54,366 bases of DNA from a virus: the IMG/VR virus record IMGVR_UViG_3300009509_000539, positions 1 to 54,366 of that record. One strand, written 5' to 3'. The translations under genes were made by a program, and so were the position numbers. Below the pieces are notes generated by a model. The model saw only the letters and a list, made by a program, of their open reading frames with translations, ran no database searches and had not been told where the DNA came from. Positions 13,838-21,378 of this stretch are shown piece after piece; position 1 is the stretch's first letter; every line of letters begins with the position of its first letter.

Positions 13838-14796
13838 TGGCTGCTAAGAAAACACAACAGAAGATCAATGTTGCAGAATTAGTAGAGAAAGCTCGTGGCC
13901 GATTCGAAAAGAAGAAGTCTATTATCGGCGCGAGAATGAGGACAGGAAATCAAATCATCCTGTCACAAGATCCAGACGACTACATACATTCCGATCAGAT
14001 TAATAAGTGGTGGACGCCTCTCACGGGCATCATGGGCTATGCCTTTGGTCGTATCTTCCAGATTGCTGGTAAGCCGGATAGTGGCAAGAGCACTGCGGCT
14101 ATGGAAGCAATGAAGGCTGCACAAGATCAGGGTGTACTTGTCGTTTTATGGGATGCCGAAGGTAAGTTTGATTCGGTTCGTTTCCGAGATAAGATAGGCG
14201 GGGATCCTTCACAGATTCCCGTAGCTCCTAGTCGTAACATTCTAGAGGGTGTACAGCAAAGCGTGGCTTACATCAAAGCGGCCAAGGAGATAAATCCCGA
14301 ACAGAAGATATTCTTGGTTTGGGATTCTGTTGGCGCATCACTTAACTCAGCTGAAGATGAAGAGAACGATGATTATAGCAAGCAACCCGGCGTTACAGCC
14401 AAGGAAGTAAGCTGGGCTATTCGACGTTTCAATCAGCTGATGGAGAAATACCGAGATAAGAATGGTAACTATTCCATCGCAATTCTCTGTATTAATCAGG
14501 TGTATGCCAACATCGGTTCGGTGGGATACAAGCAGAAGGGAGGTGCGGAACTCGAATACCTCAGCTCCCTTATTCTAGAAATGTCGAGGAAGGCGACGCT
14601 GACCCGTACAAGGAATAAGCAGAAAGTCAAGTACGGAATTCAGACCATAGCAAGGGTCAAGAAGAACCACCTCTTCGGAGGCGAGGATTGTGTCGCTGAA
14701 TTAGAGCTTGTTGTATCCGCATCGGGTATCGAACTTGCCAATGAAATCAAGAAAAAGTCCCCAGATATCGAGGGGTTAGATGAGGATGACGAATAA
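13837..14796 (+). CDS. RecA/UvsX-family recombinase
   Basis: ATP-dependent strand-exchange protein that forms filaments on ssDNA. Walker A is GKPDSGKST (78-86). Then follow VLVVLWDAEGKFD (Walker B-like region with the catalytic Glu), KIFLVWDSVGAS, and a loop rich in Gly after AILCINQVYANIG (L2-type region). Length of 319 residues is shorter than bacterial RecA (about 350) and shorter than T4 UvsX (about 390), which is common for phage versions. It ends in an acidic tail (EGLDEDDE). GGAG lies 4 bases before the ATG. Neighbours include the UvsY-like and ssDNA-binding genes, so all three would form the pre-synaptic complex. Confidence 0.92.
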   Translation: MAAKKTQQKINVAELVEKARGRFEKKKSIIGARMRTGNQIILSQDPDDYIHSDQINKWWTPLTGIMGYAFGRIFQIAGKPDSGKSTAAMEAMKAAQDQGVLVVLWDAEGKFDSVRFRDKIGGDPSQIPVAPSRNILEGVQQSVAYIKAAKEINPEQKIFLVWDSVGASLNSAEDEENDDYSKQPGVTAKEVSWAIRRFNQLMEKYRDKNGNYSIAILCINQVYANIGSVGYKQKGGAELEYLSSLILEMSRKATLTRTRNKQKVKYGIQTIARVKKNHLFGGEDCVAELELVVSASGIELANEIKKKSPDIEGLDEDDE

Positions 14797-15113
14797 TGTC
14801 AGGGATACCCAGAGTAGTAGATAGATCAACCACTAAACCGATATATCTTGTAGTGGTGGAAGATCCCACTGAGAAGGACGGCATAGCCTTCTACAAGTCT
14901 CAAGATTTGGATGAAGGAAGTGTAACATCTCTCGAATTAAGGGGTTTCCAACTCAATAGAACACAAGCGGGTCAATTAGTAAAAGATCCACGTGCTTCAA
15001 CAACAAGTGCTAAGACGGAAACCAAAGCGGTAAACCGTAAAATTCCGTGGCACAGAATAATTCGCATAGAAAACACAACCTACAAAAAACCGCAAGGAGA
15101 AAATCATGAGTAA
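14796..15113 (+). CDS. Hypothetical protein between RecA and SSB genes, 105 aa
   Basis: I do not recognise this protein. The N-terminal half looks like a small beta-rich fold (KPIYLVVVEDP, then GIAFYKSQDL), and the C-terminal half is basic (KAVNRKIPWHRIIRIEN). It starts within the stop codon of recA and ends 8 bases inside the ssDNA-binding protein gene. Its position suggests a recombination accessory protein. Confidence 0.6.
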   Translation: MSGIPRVVDRSTTKPIYLVVVEDPTEKDGIAFYKSQDLDEGSVTSLELRGFQLNRTQAGQLVKDPRASTTSAKTETKAVNRKIPWHRIIRIENTTYKKPQGENHE

Positions 15114-15876
15114 CGAAACTAAACCATCCGTTGGTATTAGACCATGGGGAACCACCCCTAAGAAGACACGCCAGTTTGATGATGACCTTCCTCGGCTTAA
15201 TTACATGAAGCTCCAGCCAGGTATCAACAATGTGCGTATCGTGACAGGAATCGGAACTTACTATCAGGTTCGATGGAAGGGTCCGAAAAGCAAGCGGCCT
15301 TATGGGGATCGCATCCGCACCTCATGGCCGACATATGAGGATTGCCCAGTCAAGAAGTATCTTGGTCTAGAAGGTAAGGAACGCTACATGGTCGTCTGCA
15401 TCGACCGTGCAGATAAGAAAGACCCCCTGAAGCTTTTGGATGTGAGTCCGCTCACAGCTGAGCAGATCGAGACCAACCTTGAGGTCAAGAACTCGATGCG
15501 TCCCGAAGGACAGAAGGTCACTCCTCGTGACTTCGATATCAGCATCAAGTTCGATCCGAAGGCAAAGAAGGCCACTGGCTTCTATAGCGTTGTCGCTCAT
15601 GACACCATGCCTATGAGCGAAGAGGATCTAGCTCTCGTCGAAGATATCGGTGGAGAGGAAGTGCTAGATAAGATCCTTCACAGGCAGTTGCTCTGCCCGA
15701 AGCCAGAAACCGTTATCAAGCGCCTCAAGGAGGACTTGGGCTGGGATGGCAAATCAATTGTCAAAACGGAAGAGAAAGGTGAGGCCGAATTGGAGGAGCC
15801 TGATGAGGATGATTACGCTTTCAAGGCTCCGGCAGATTCTGAGGATAGCTCGGAAGAAGCCGCAGCTAACGGCTAA
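15106..15876 (+). CDS. Single-stranded DNA-binding protein, T4 gp32-like
   Basis: Coats ssDNA and organises replication and recombination proteins. Residues about 28-160 look like the OB-fold core of phage gp32-type proteins: LPRLNYMKLQPGINNVRIVTG, VRWKGPKSKRP, CPVKKYLG and RYMVVCIDR. The C-terminus is acidic (EELEEPDEDDYAF-like region and DSEDSSEEAAANG), the part that contacts partner proteins in this family. Codons are richer in C-ending forms than in neighbouring genes, consistent with high expression. A terminator begins about 40 bases downstream, making it the last gene of the first block. AAGGAG precedes the ATG. Confidence 0.85.
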   Translation: MSNETKPSVGIRPWGTTPKKTRQFDDDLPRLNYMKLQPGINNVRIVTGIGTYYQVRWKGPKSKRPYGDRIRTSWPTYEDCPVKKYLGLEGKERYMVVCIDRADKKDPLKLLDVSPLTAEQIETNLEVKNSMRPEGQKVTPRDFDISIKFDPKAKKATGFYSVVAHDTMPMSEEDLALVEDIGGEEVLDKILHRQLLCPKPETVIKRLKEDLGWDGKSIVKTEEKGEAELEEPDEDDYAFKAPADSEDSSEEAAANG

Positions 15877-15918
15877 TCATCACGCTGAAGAACTTCACTT
15901 AGACGTTCTTAGCTTTGA

Positions 15919-15958
15919 AGAGGACAGCTTCCATTAAGGAGCTGTCCTTTTCTTTTTG
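15919..15958 (+). terminator. Intrinsic terminator after the SSB gene
   Basis: AGGACAGCT (15921-15929) pairs with AGCTGTCCT (15940-15948) as a perfect 9-bp stem, extendable by two weaker pairs at the base and by pairing inside the loop. It is followed by TTTTCTTTTTG. This is a strong rho-independent terminator and closes the first gene block. Confidence 0.9.
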
Positions 15959-15962
15959 TTAT

Positions 15963-15980
15963 AGTACCATGCATGGTACT
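15963..15980. promoter_or_regulatory. Perfect 18-bp palindrome over the endonuclease VII start
   Basis: AGTACCATGCATGGTACT is its own reverse complement over 18 bases. It covers two ATG triplets (15969 and 15973); only 15973 opens the long frame. There is no Shine-Dalgarno sequence, as the terminator T-run ends just before. A dimeric DNA-binding protein operator, or an RNA structure hiding the start codon, are the plausible roles. Confidence 0.55.
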
Positions 15981-16509
15981 TAAGCAATTGAAATATAAAG
16001 ACTTGCCGGCACTCAAAAAACAATGGCATGAAGATCAAAATTATGAATGTCCACTCTTTGGTAAGAAGTATTCATTAGAAGATGTCGTGGTAGATCATAG
16101 ACACAAGCTGAAGTCTGAGCTTCCCGATGAGTCAGGTAAAGGTATATGTCGCGGCGTTATTCATTTTCAAGGAAATGCGATTGAAGGAAAGATCACTAAT
16201 GCTTTTAAAAGATATGGTGGTGATAAGCACATTACTCTTATTGATTTTCTCAGGAACTTGGCAGATTATCTAGAGAAGAATAGAAGTGATGATGAGGTGA
16301 AATATATACATCCATCGGAGGAACCAAAACAACCCAAGTTGATGAAATCATCATATAACAAGTTGGTGAGAGCTGTGGCGGGCAAGCAGAAAGTTCCCAG
16401 GTACACTGGGAAGTACACCAAACCGCTTCGGAAATTGTACGAGAAGTATGGCATCGAGCCGGTTTTTCAGTCGAGAGTCTCAGGTGAGAGTCATTCTAGG
16501 AAGAGATGA
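15973..16509 (+). CDS. Recombination endonuclease VII-like (Holliday junction resolvase, T4 gp49-like)
   Basis: Predicted to cut four-way and branched DNA before packaging. The His-Me finger core is visible: ECPLFGKKYSLEDVVVDHRHKL with the DHxH motif, then CRGVIHFQGNAIEGKI with the Asn, and the helical FKRYGGDKHITLIDFLRNLADYL that matches the T4 protein region after NAAEGQM. Length of 178 is close to T4 (157). The four zinc cysteines of T4 endonuclease VII are not all present: here CxxC is CPLF and the second pair is absent. The start is ATG 15973 within the 18-bp palindrome. The next gene overlaps by 4 bases. Confidence 0.83.
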   Translation: MVLKQLKYKDLPALKKQWHEDQNYECPLFGKKYSLEDVVVDHRHKLKSELPDESGKGICRGVIHFQGNAIEGKITNAFKRYGGDKHITLIDFLRNLADYLEKNRSDDEVKYIHPSEEPKQPKLMKSSYNKLVRAVAGKQKVPRYTGKYTKPLRKLYEKYGIEPVFQSRVSGESHSRKR

Positions 16510-17516
16510 ATACTCAGCAAGCATGTGATCTACTTGGTATCTCCGTTGGTACCCCAATGGATGAAGTCAAGAAAGCTTTCAAAAAGAAAGCTGCACAATA
16601 TCATCCTGATAGAAACCAGGATGAGGGCGCTGAGGATAAATTCAAAGCGGTTAACGAAGCGTATCAATTGCTGGAGAAGCATGGCACGACTCCAGCTGCC
16701 GCGAACGACGTATCATCTCAGTTTTACAATCACAGCGATGATTTATTTGAAGAGCTGCGCCGACGTATGGATGAAACATTCAATCCGTTCGGAATACCTA
16801 CACACATACGGGGAGAGCCAATCATCGTCAGTGTCGAGATACCTTTTGAAATAGCAGTAACCGGTGGTAGGAAAGAAGTCACTTACGAACGTAGTGTGAA
16901 GTGTACATGTGATAGTGGTAATATTCCTATCAGTGAAAGTAAACAGATGTGTCCAAAGTGTGGGGGACACGGTTATCGCAAGTACGGAAACGGTGAGAAG
17001 AATCTTCCATGTAATATTTGTAAGGGTACTGGATATTTGTCATCTAAAACTAAATGTTCCAAGTGTGGTGGCTCTGGTATTACCCAGAGTGTTGACACTA
17101 TGAAAGTAGCTATTCCTCCGGGAGCAGAGAGTGGTACGCGGTTAATTTTGAAGGAAAAGGGTAATTATCGGAAGAATGCTTATGATAATGTTATCGTTGT
17201 AGTACGTGTGTTACCCGATCATGACATGCAGCTCAGTGGTAAGGATGTTATATCCGTAGTTGAGCTTAGTTTGCTAGAGGCTCTGACGGGGACGAAAAAA
17301 AAACTTCGTACCGTTAAGGGAGAAAAAACGTTAGCATTCAAACCAAAAACACGACACAGAGATACAATTAAGGTTTCAGGTTATGGTGTTCCACCCAACG
17401 GATCACATACATTTATAGTCAACGTCTCTTATCCTGAGGATGTAACTAGGATAATTGAGGTGTTAGAGAATCAAGATGAACCTGAACCAGAGGAAATTTC
17501 TGGAATACAGAGTTAG
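16506..17516 (+). CDS. dnaJ: DnaJ (Hsp40) co-chaperone, type I
   Basis: A full DnaJ: J domain at residues 1-60 with the HPD motif (33-35), a short Phe/Gly-poor linker, a zinc-finger domain with four repeats, and the C-terminal beta domains. The repeats are CTCDSG (133-138), CPKCGGHG (149-156), CNICKGTG (169-176) and CSKCGGSG (184-191). The first is degenerate because it is CxC, not CxxC. The Gly/Phe region is much reduced. DnaJ stimulates the ATPase of DnaK and hands it substrates; no DnaK or GrpE gene lies in the window, so host DnaK is the likely partner. Placement between endonuclease VII and primase suggests a link to replication complexes. Confidence 0.95.
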   Translation: MNTQQACDLLGISVGTPMDEVKKAFKKKAAQYHPDRNQDEGAEDKFKAVNEAYQLLEKHGTTPAAANDVSSQFYNHSDDLFEELRRRMDETFNPFGIPTHIRGEPIIVSVEIPFEIAVTGGRKEVTYERSVKCTCDSGNIPISESKQMCPKCGGHGYRKYGNGEKNLPCNICKGTGYLSSKTKCSKCGGSGITQSVDTMKVAIPPGAESGTRLILKEKGNYRKNAYDNVIVVVRVLPDHDMQLSGKDVISVVELSLLEALTGTKKKLRTVKGEKTLAFKPKTRHRDTIKVSGYGVPPNGSHTFIVNVSYPEDVTRIIEVLENQDEPEPEEISGIQS

Positions 17517-17524
17517 GAGAGAAA

Positions 17525-17881
17525 GTGGATTTTAGATCATTTTGTGATAACAAGGGTTGCAATAAAGAGATGCGACCTGTTGTCGATAAGGATAGTTTAG
17601 TTGCTTATTGCACCGAGTGTGGGAAACCTGTTAACAACATATCTATCTTCATGCGGAGACAGATGGTTTCCCATGGTCAGGTTCGTCGAAATGAAAAGAA
17701 GAAGTTGGCATGGTCTGTTCGCTGCCAACATTGTGATAAGGAGGGTCCACCTGAGCTAGACAAAAAAGGCGAGAAGCTCGTCTGCTCGTTCTGTGGTAAA
17801 GAGTTGGATCATCTTACCAAACCTTTTGCTCAGATGATCAAAGTGAACTTGCAAGCTCAGAGGAGAGCAAATGGAGAATGA
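17525..17881 (+). CDS. Zinc-ribbon protein, 118 aa
   Basis: Contains two Cys4-type sites: CDNKGC with CTECGK, and CQHC with CSFCGK. The middle is basic (QVRRNEKKKLAW). It starts at GTG 17525, well placed after AGGAGAG, and overlaps the primase start by 4 bases. DnaG primases normally carry an N-terminal zinc domain. The Toprim gene that follows lacks one, so this gene could supply the DNA-reading zinc part as a separate protein. The Cys layout is not the classic CHC2 pattern, so that role is inference; a transcription or replication accessory zinc protein is the alternative. Confidence 0.65.
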   Translation: MDFRSFCDNKGCNKEMRPVVDKDSLVAYCTECGKPVNNISIFMRRQMVSHGQVRRNEKKKLAWSVRCQHCDKEGPPELDKKGEKLVCSFCGKELDHLTKPFAQMIKVNLQAQRRANGE

Positions 17882-18681
17882 AGGCTCTAACAGAACATAA
17901 ACAGAAGCAAAAATCTTTGCGGAACGTGGTCCGGGCTTGTCAGCACTTGCTACTCACTTCTGAACAAGCCCGTCCAGCCCGGCGTTATTTGGATTCCCGC
18001 CTGGCAAAAACTGACCAGATTAGTTGGAAGTTTGGGTTTTTTCCTACTGATGACCACCTCTTGGAACTCACTAATCTGGTGAGTAAAGCTGACTTGAAGG
18101 CTTTGAATTTGCACTATCTCAAGTATTTGGGCGGTGGAATGGTACCTCATGGTCACTTTTCAGAACACAATCTGCTTTTGCCATTCCATAATGTATATGG
18201 GGATATTGTGGCCCTATTAGGTAGGTGTCTGCTTACTGAGAAGAAGCGGGAAGACGCTTCACTGCAAAAATATAAGTACAGTAAGGGTTGTCAAAAAGAT
18301 CTGTTTGTCTATGGCTTGGACAAAGCCCGGGAGGCTATTATAGCTAGGAATTGCGTCATTGGTGTAGAGGGACAGTTTGATTGTATTGCCTTACACGCCA
18401 AAGGAATCAAAAACGCTGTAGCTTTTGGTAGTGCCAATTTATCCAAGTACCAAATGTTCCAGATTCATAGATACACCAATAACATCATTCTGATGTTCGA
18501 TAGTGATGATGCGGGGCAGAAAGCCAAGAAAAGAATCAAAGACCGCTATAAGGGTGTGGCCAATATCAAGACAATGGGTATTCCTGAAGGTTTTAAGGAC
18601 ATAGACGAATTTTTCCGAGGCTCCAAAGACACCGACTACATTCAGTATGTTATAGATACTATAAAAGGTTTTGGAGAATGA
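17878..18681 (+). CDS. DNA primase, DnaG-type catalytic (Toprim) core
   Basis: Makes RNA primers for DNA replication. Residues about 95-150 match the DnaG N-subdomain (LLLPFHNVYGDIVALLGR, then KYKYSKGCQKDLFVYGLDKA). The Toprim fold follows, with the metal-binding E164 in GVEGQFD and D208-S-D210 in FDSDDAG. At 267 residues it is much shorter than bacterial DnaG (about 580): no N-terminal zinc domain and no C-terminal helicase-binding domain. A zinc-ribbon gene directly upstream may replace the former. A Toprim protein with another role is the only real alternative, but the DnaG-like segments make primase likely. Confidence 0.85.
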   Translation: MKALTEHKQKQKSLRNVVRACQHLLLTSEQARPARRYLDSRLAKTDQISWKFGFFPTDDHLLELTNLVSKADLKALNLHYLKYLGGGMVPHGHFSEHNLLLPFHNVYGDIVALLGRCLLTEKKREDASLQKYKYSKGCQKDLFVYGLDKAREAIIARNCVIGVEGQFDCIALHAKGIKNAVAFGSANLSKYQMFQIHRYTNNIILMFDSDDAGQKAKKRIKDRYKGVANIKTMGIPEGFKDIDEFFRGSKDTDYIQYVIDTIKGFGE

Positions 18682-19119
18682 ATGGGAAAAAAGGCTAATC
18701 GATCAAACGGATACCAACACTTATTTACAGAACAACCATACTCAAATGAGATGATGGCGGAGTTCTCGGAGGCACAGGGCTTGGTAGAGAATTACAAACC
18801 AGAGGATAGGGAAAGTTTATTAGATCTAAGAATTGATCTCAGGAAGGAGTTCTGGAGGTTAGCTAGGGAGAATCTAACCGCGCGCCAGTTTCAGGTCATT
18901 GAGCTGATGGCAATGGGGTACACTCAGATCGAAATTGCAAAGCAGCTAAATGTCAACCAGAGTTCCATTACGAAGTCGCTGAATGGCAATTGCGATTATC
19001 GGAATGGAAAAAAGATATACGGGGGTGCAAAAAAGAAACTAAAGAGGCTTGCGGACAAGGATCCCAGGATTCAATCAATAATCGGGCAGATAGCTGAGAT
19101 ACATTCTCAATACGAGTGA
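18682..19119 (+). CDS. Sigma-region-4-like helix-turn-helix protein, 145 aa
   Basis: Residues about 70-105 form a helix-turn-helix of the sigma-70 region 4/LuxR type: LTARQFQVIELMAMGYTQIE followed by IAKQLNVNQSSITKSL. No sigma regions 2 or 3 are visible, so it is not a full sigma factor. It could direct host RNA polymerase to late promoters, or be a regulator. The C-terminus is basic then helical. The ATG immediately follows the primase stop. It is the last gene before a strong terminator and before the structural-gene block, a good place for a late-gene activator, which is inference. Confidence 0.75.
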   Translation: MGKKANRSNGYQHLFTEQPYSNEMMAEFSEAQGLVENYKPEDRESLLDLRIDLRKEFWRLARENLTARQFQVIELMAMGYTQIEIAKQLNVNQSSITKSLNGNCDYRNGKKIYGGAKKKLKRLADKDPRIQSIIGQIAEIHSQYE

Positions 19120-19147
19120 AACTCGGCATCTGCGAGGACCGAGCAGG

Positions 19148-19180
19148 AGCCCACGCTTTGCCGTGGGCTTTTGTGTTTTT
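19148..19180 (+). terminator. Intrinsic terminator before the structural block
   Basis: AGCCCACG (19148-19155) pairs with CGTGGGCT (19162-19169) as an 8-bp GC-rich stem with a 6-base loop, followed by TTTTGTGTTTTT. It separates the primase/sigma-like genes from the long structural block. The 70 bases after it hold no gene; a weak TAATAT lies at 19232, but no convincing -35. Confidence 0.88.
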
Positions 19181-19247
19181 GCTTCTATCACTACTTTAGC
19201 ATGGTTTTAGCGTAGTTACAAGCTTGCCATCTAATATGGGAGAACCA

Positions 19248-19841
19248 ATGAATGATAAGTTCACAGTTGACTTTGATCGCTTGGCTCAGACGGTACTTCC
19301 CAAGCGTACCCACCGCCTTGCTGATGTTGAACATCGCCTCGAAAGAGTAGCTTATGATCTAGTCCGATTTCGGGACGACCAAGATATTGACCAGCTCTGG
19401 AAGATTCACGACACCCCAGAGGGTCCTGTAATCGTGGCCTTGTATGATGAAGATGGCAACCCCGTCCGGGAAAAGAAATCGGATTGGGAAGTTATTCCGG
19501 ACAAGAAGGCGATGCACATCTACTACAAAGGCGAGCCGCTAGTCTCTCTTTCTTCAGAACAACTTGGAATTCCAGAGAGTGAATTCAATATCGCACGCCG
19601 CTGGTTGCCCAGGAAGTTGGCAAGTGATGAAAATTTGCAGAGATTATTGCTAGAGAAGGTAGCTTCAACTAACCGCAAGCTTATTGCTCAGCGCTTTCCA
19701 GAACTCACCAAGGTAGCGGATGTTGGTATTGACGAGGATTGGGAAGACGAGTCGGATGAAACCGAAACTGAACGCGCCCAGGAATATCTGGATATCGGTG
19801 CAGAACTACCACCTGATATACTTGAGATGATTGAAGGATAA
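19248..19841 (+). CDS. Hypothetical protein, first gene of the late block, 197 aa
   Basis: I do not recognise this protein. It is charged, with an N-terminal helix (RLADVEHRLERVAYDLVRF), a beta-rich centre (GPVIVALYDEDGNPV) and an acidic end (DEDWEDESDETETE). The ATG at 19248 has GGAGA 5 bases upstream and is preferred to the TTG at 19224. C-ending codons are frequent, as in well expressed phage genes. The next gene begins 10 bases after its stop. Confidence 0.6.
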   Translation: MNDKFTVDFDRLAQTVLPKRTHRLADVEHRLERVAYDLVRFRDDQDIDQLWKIHDTPEGPVIVALYDEDGNPVREKKSDWEVIPDKKAMHIYYKGEPLVSLSSEQLGIPESEFNIARRWLPRKLASDENLQRLLLEKVASTNRKLIAQRFPELTKVADVGIDEDWEDESDETETERAQEYLDIGAELPPDILEMIEG

Positions 19842-19851
19842 GAGGGAACAC

Positions 19852-21378
19852 ATGGACCTAAACGAAATCACTTCTTTGATAACACAAACCGCCAAGGCAA
19901 TTAATGCTAATGAGAAGGTTGCACTTCCCATTATAGCAGCTAAAGCACGTCGGGAAGCTCAGGCCCATCCCACCGACATCCCTTTGGTTAATGCCTCTCA
20001 TGTTCTTACCAAAATGGCGTCGGACAAAACTTTCATTAGCAAGGATGAGCTGCGCGGAATCATTGAGAGATTTAGCGCTAGCCATTCCAAACTTTCCCAG
20101 GTTTTTTCCGAGGAATTAGATAAGCAACCAGAGCGTAAGCCCCAGACCTTCGTTAGGGACTCGAACGAGGGCGCAAGCGTCGATAGAGATTATGCAAGAT
20201 TCGCAGATCCTTTACTGTCGAATGCTTTGGCTGGGGCCTTTGCTCCCGAGCCAACTGAGAAATTGTATTCTCAGCAAGACGCTCAGCGGGCCAAGCGCGC
20301 CGCCCACGCACAACTGGTGGGCATCGGCGTGCAGCCTAAGGACATCAAAACATTTGCCGGTCGCAAAGATATCATCATCTGTCAGGCCGTCCATGAAACT
20401 CCATTAGGACAAGCCAATATTCTCATCCCAGTTGAGCTGAAAGAAGGCAAAGCTGTTCTCCCAACAATGTTTTTCAGCACTGCGGGATTCGAGGACCTGA
20501 AGAAGGGACCATACGTAGCTCAGATGAAAATAGTGGCCGGCAAAGCTTTCCGCGTTGATGGTACTAAATTGCTCGATGTCCTCGAACAGGTCAAGAAGGG
20601 TAGCGATACTATCGCTAGTGAAGTCGAAATGGCCGCCATCAAGGTTGCTTCCGAAGAAGGTACACCAGCTATACACTCTGATAGTATCCTGTATGCTGAA
20701 CTGGAAAATCCAAAGAAAGACGTTGAGATGCTCCAGATTGAGGCTACAGAAGAGAGTAAGTTTGCTGAAACTCTGGGTAAGCCAGATGGCGTAGCTCGTT
20801 TCGTACATGGCGATCGTATGGTGGAAGCTGGACGCTCTATGCTGGTTCGTAAGTTTGCCGACATGGGATATAAAAATGTTCAGGTGAGGGTTGGTGATGT
20901 AGAAGAAGATAAGATTTTCTATTCTGTTGCTATTGGAACAGGCACTGGCCTAAGCATCCCGGTTGAGGTCGTTGGTAAGATGGTTGCTCCTCCAAAGGTT
21001 GTGTTCGCCGAGGGTATGGTTACAGCATTCAGTAAAGAGGCCATTTCTGAGGTTGTCAAGGCGGGAAGTGGCGGCAATAAGCGTGCATTAGCCACTGCTT
21101 CTCCATGCTATGACATGAAGCCAACTGAGCTTTTGGATGTGGTAAAGGAGTCAATCGCTGAGGGTAATTACACCCGGGCTGAAGACGCTATCAACGTTCT
21201 TGGTGAGGTAGATCCTCACGCGCAGCGTGTTGCGATTGCGCACATGATGATGAATATCTATGAGCCTGGCGCGGAGCCGAAGAAGGAAATTGCTGAGATG
21301 CAGCGTGTTGCAAACCAGCCAGTAACTGATACTCCACAGTTCATGACTCATAAGATATTCTTCCCTGAAGGAGCATAA
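19852..21378 (+). CDS. Probable virion protein with an internal repeat, 508 aa
   Basis: Not recognised by family. Two segments look like copies of one fold: one around residues 155-235, with LVGIGVQPKDIKTFAGRKD and then ILIPVELKEGKAVLPTMFF, and one around residues 335-400, with FADMGYKNVQVRVGDVEED and then LSIPVEVVGKMVAPPKVVF. Both have the order GxxxxDIK/NVQV, then a V-T-LG/TGLS stretch, then IPVE. The C-terminus is helical with repeated Ala. Abundant-protein codon use fits a structural or assembly protein, but no known capsid motif is visible. The ATG at 19852 has AGAGGGAA upstream. The stop shares its last base with the next ATG. Confidence 0.6.
   Translation: MDLNEITSLITQTAKAINANEKVALPIIAAKARREAQAHPTDIPLVNASHVLTKMASDKTFISKDELRGIIERFSASHSKLSQVFSEELDKQPERKPQTFVRDSNEGASVDRDYARFADPLLSNALAGAFAPEPTEKLYSQQDAQRAKRAAHAQLVGIGVQPKDIKTFAGRKDIIICQAVHETPLGQANILIPVELKEGKAVLPTMFFSTAGFEDLKKGPYVAQMKIVAGKAFRVDGTKLLDVLEQVKKGSDTIASEVEMAAIKVASEEGTPAIHSDSILYAELENPKKDVEMLQIEATEESKFAETLGKPDGVARFVHGDRMVEAGRSMLVRKFADMGYKNVQVRVGDVEEDKIFYSVAIGTGTGLSIPVEVVGKMVAPPKVVFAEGMVTAFSKEAISEVVKAGSGGNKRALATASPCYDMKPTELLDVVKESIAEGNYTRAEDAINVLGEVDPHAQRVAIAHMMMNIYEPGAEPKKEIAEMQRVANQPVTDTPQFMTHKIFFPEGA

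Noticed and set aside
17295-17303. A9 run in dnaJ as a possible frameshift site
   Set aside because: It is a continuous Lys codon run in a conserved part of DnaJ. No stem-loop with the right spacing follows, and no long alternative frame opens after it.
19181-19247. Promoter between the second terminator and the late block
   Set aside because: TAATAT at 19232 could be a -10 box, but no -35 lies at a sensible distance and the start would sit on the ribosome-binding site.
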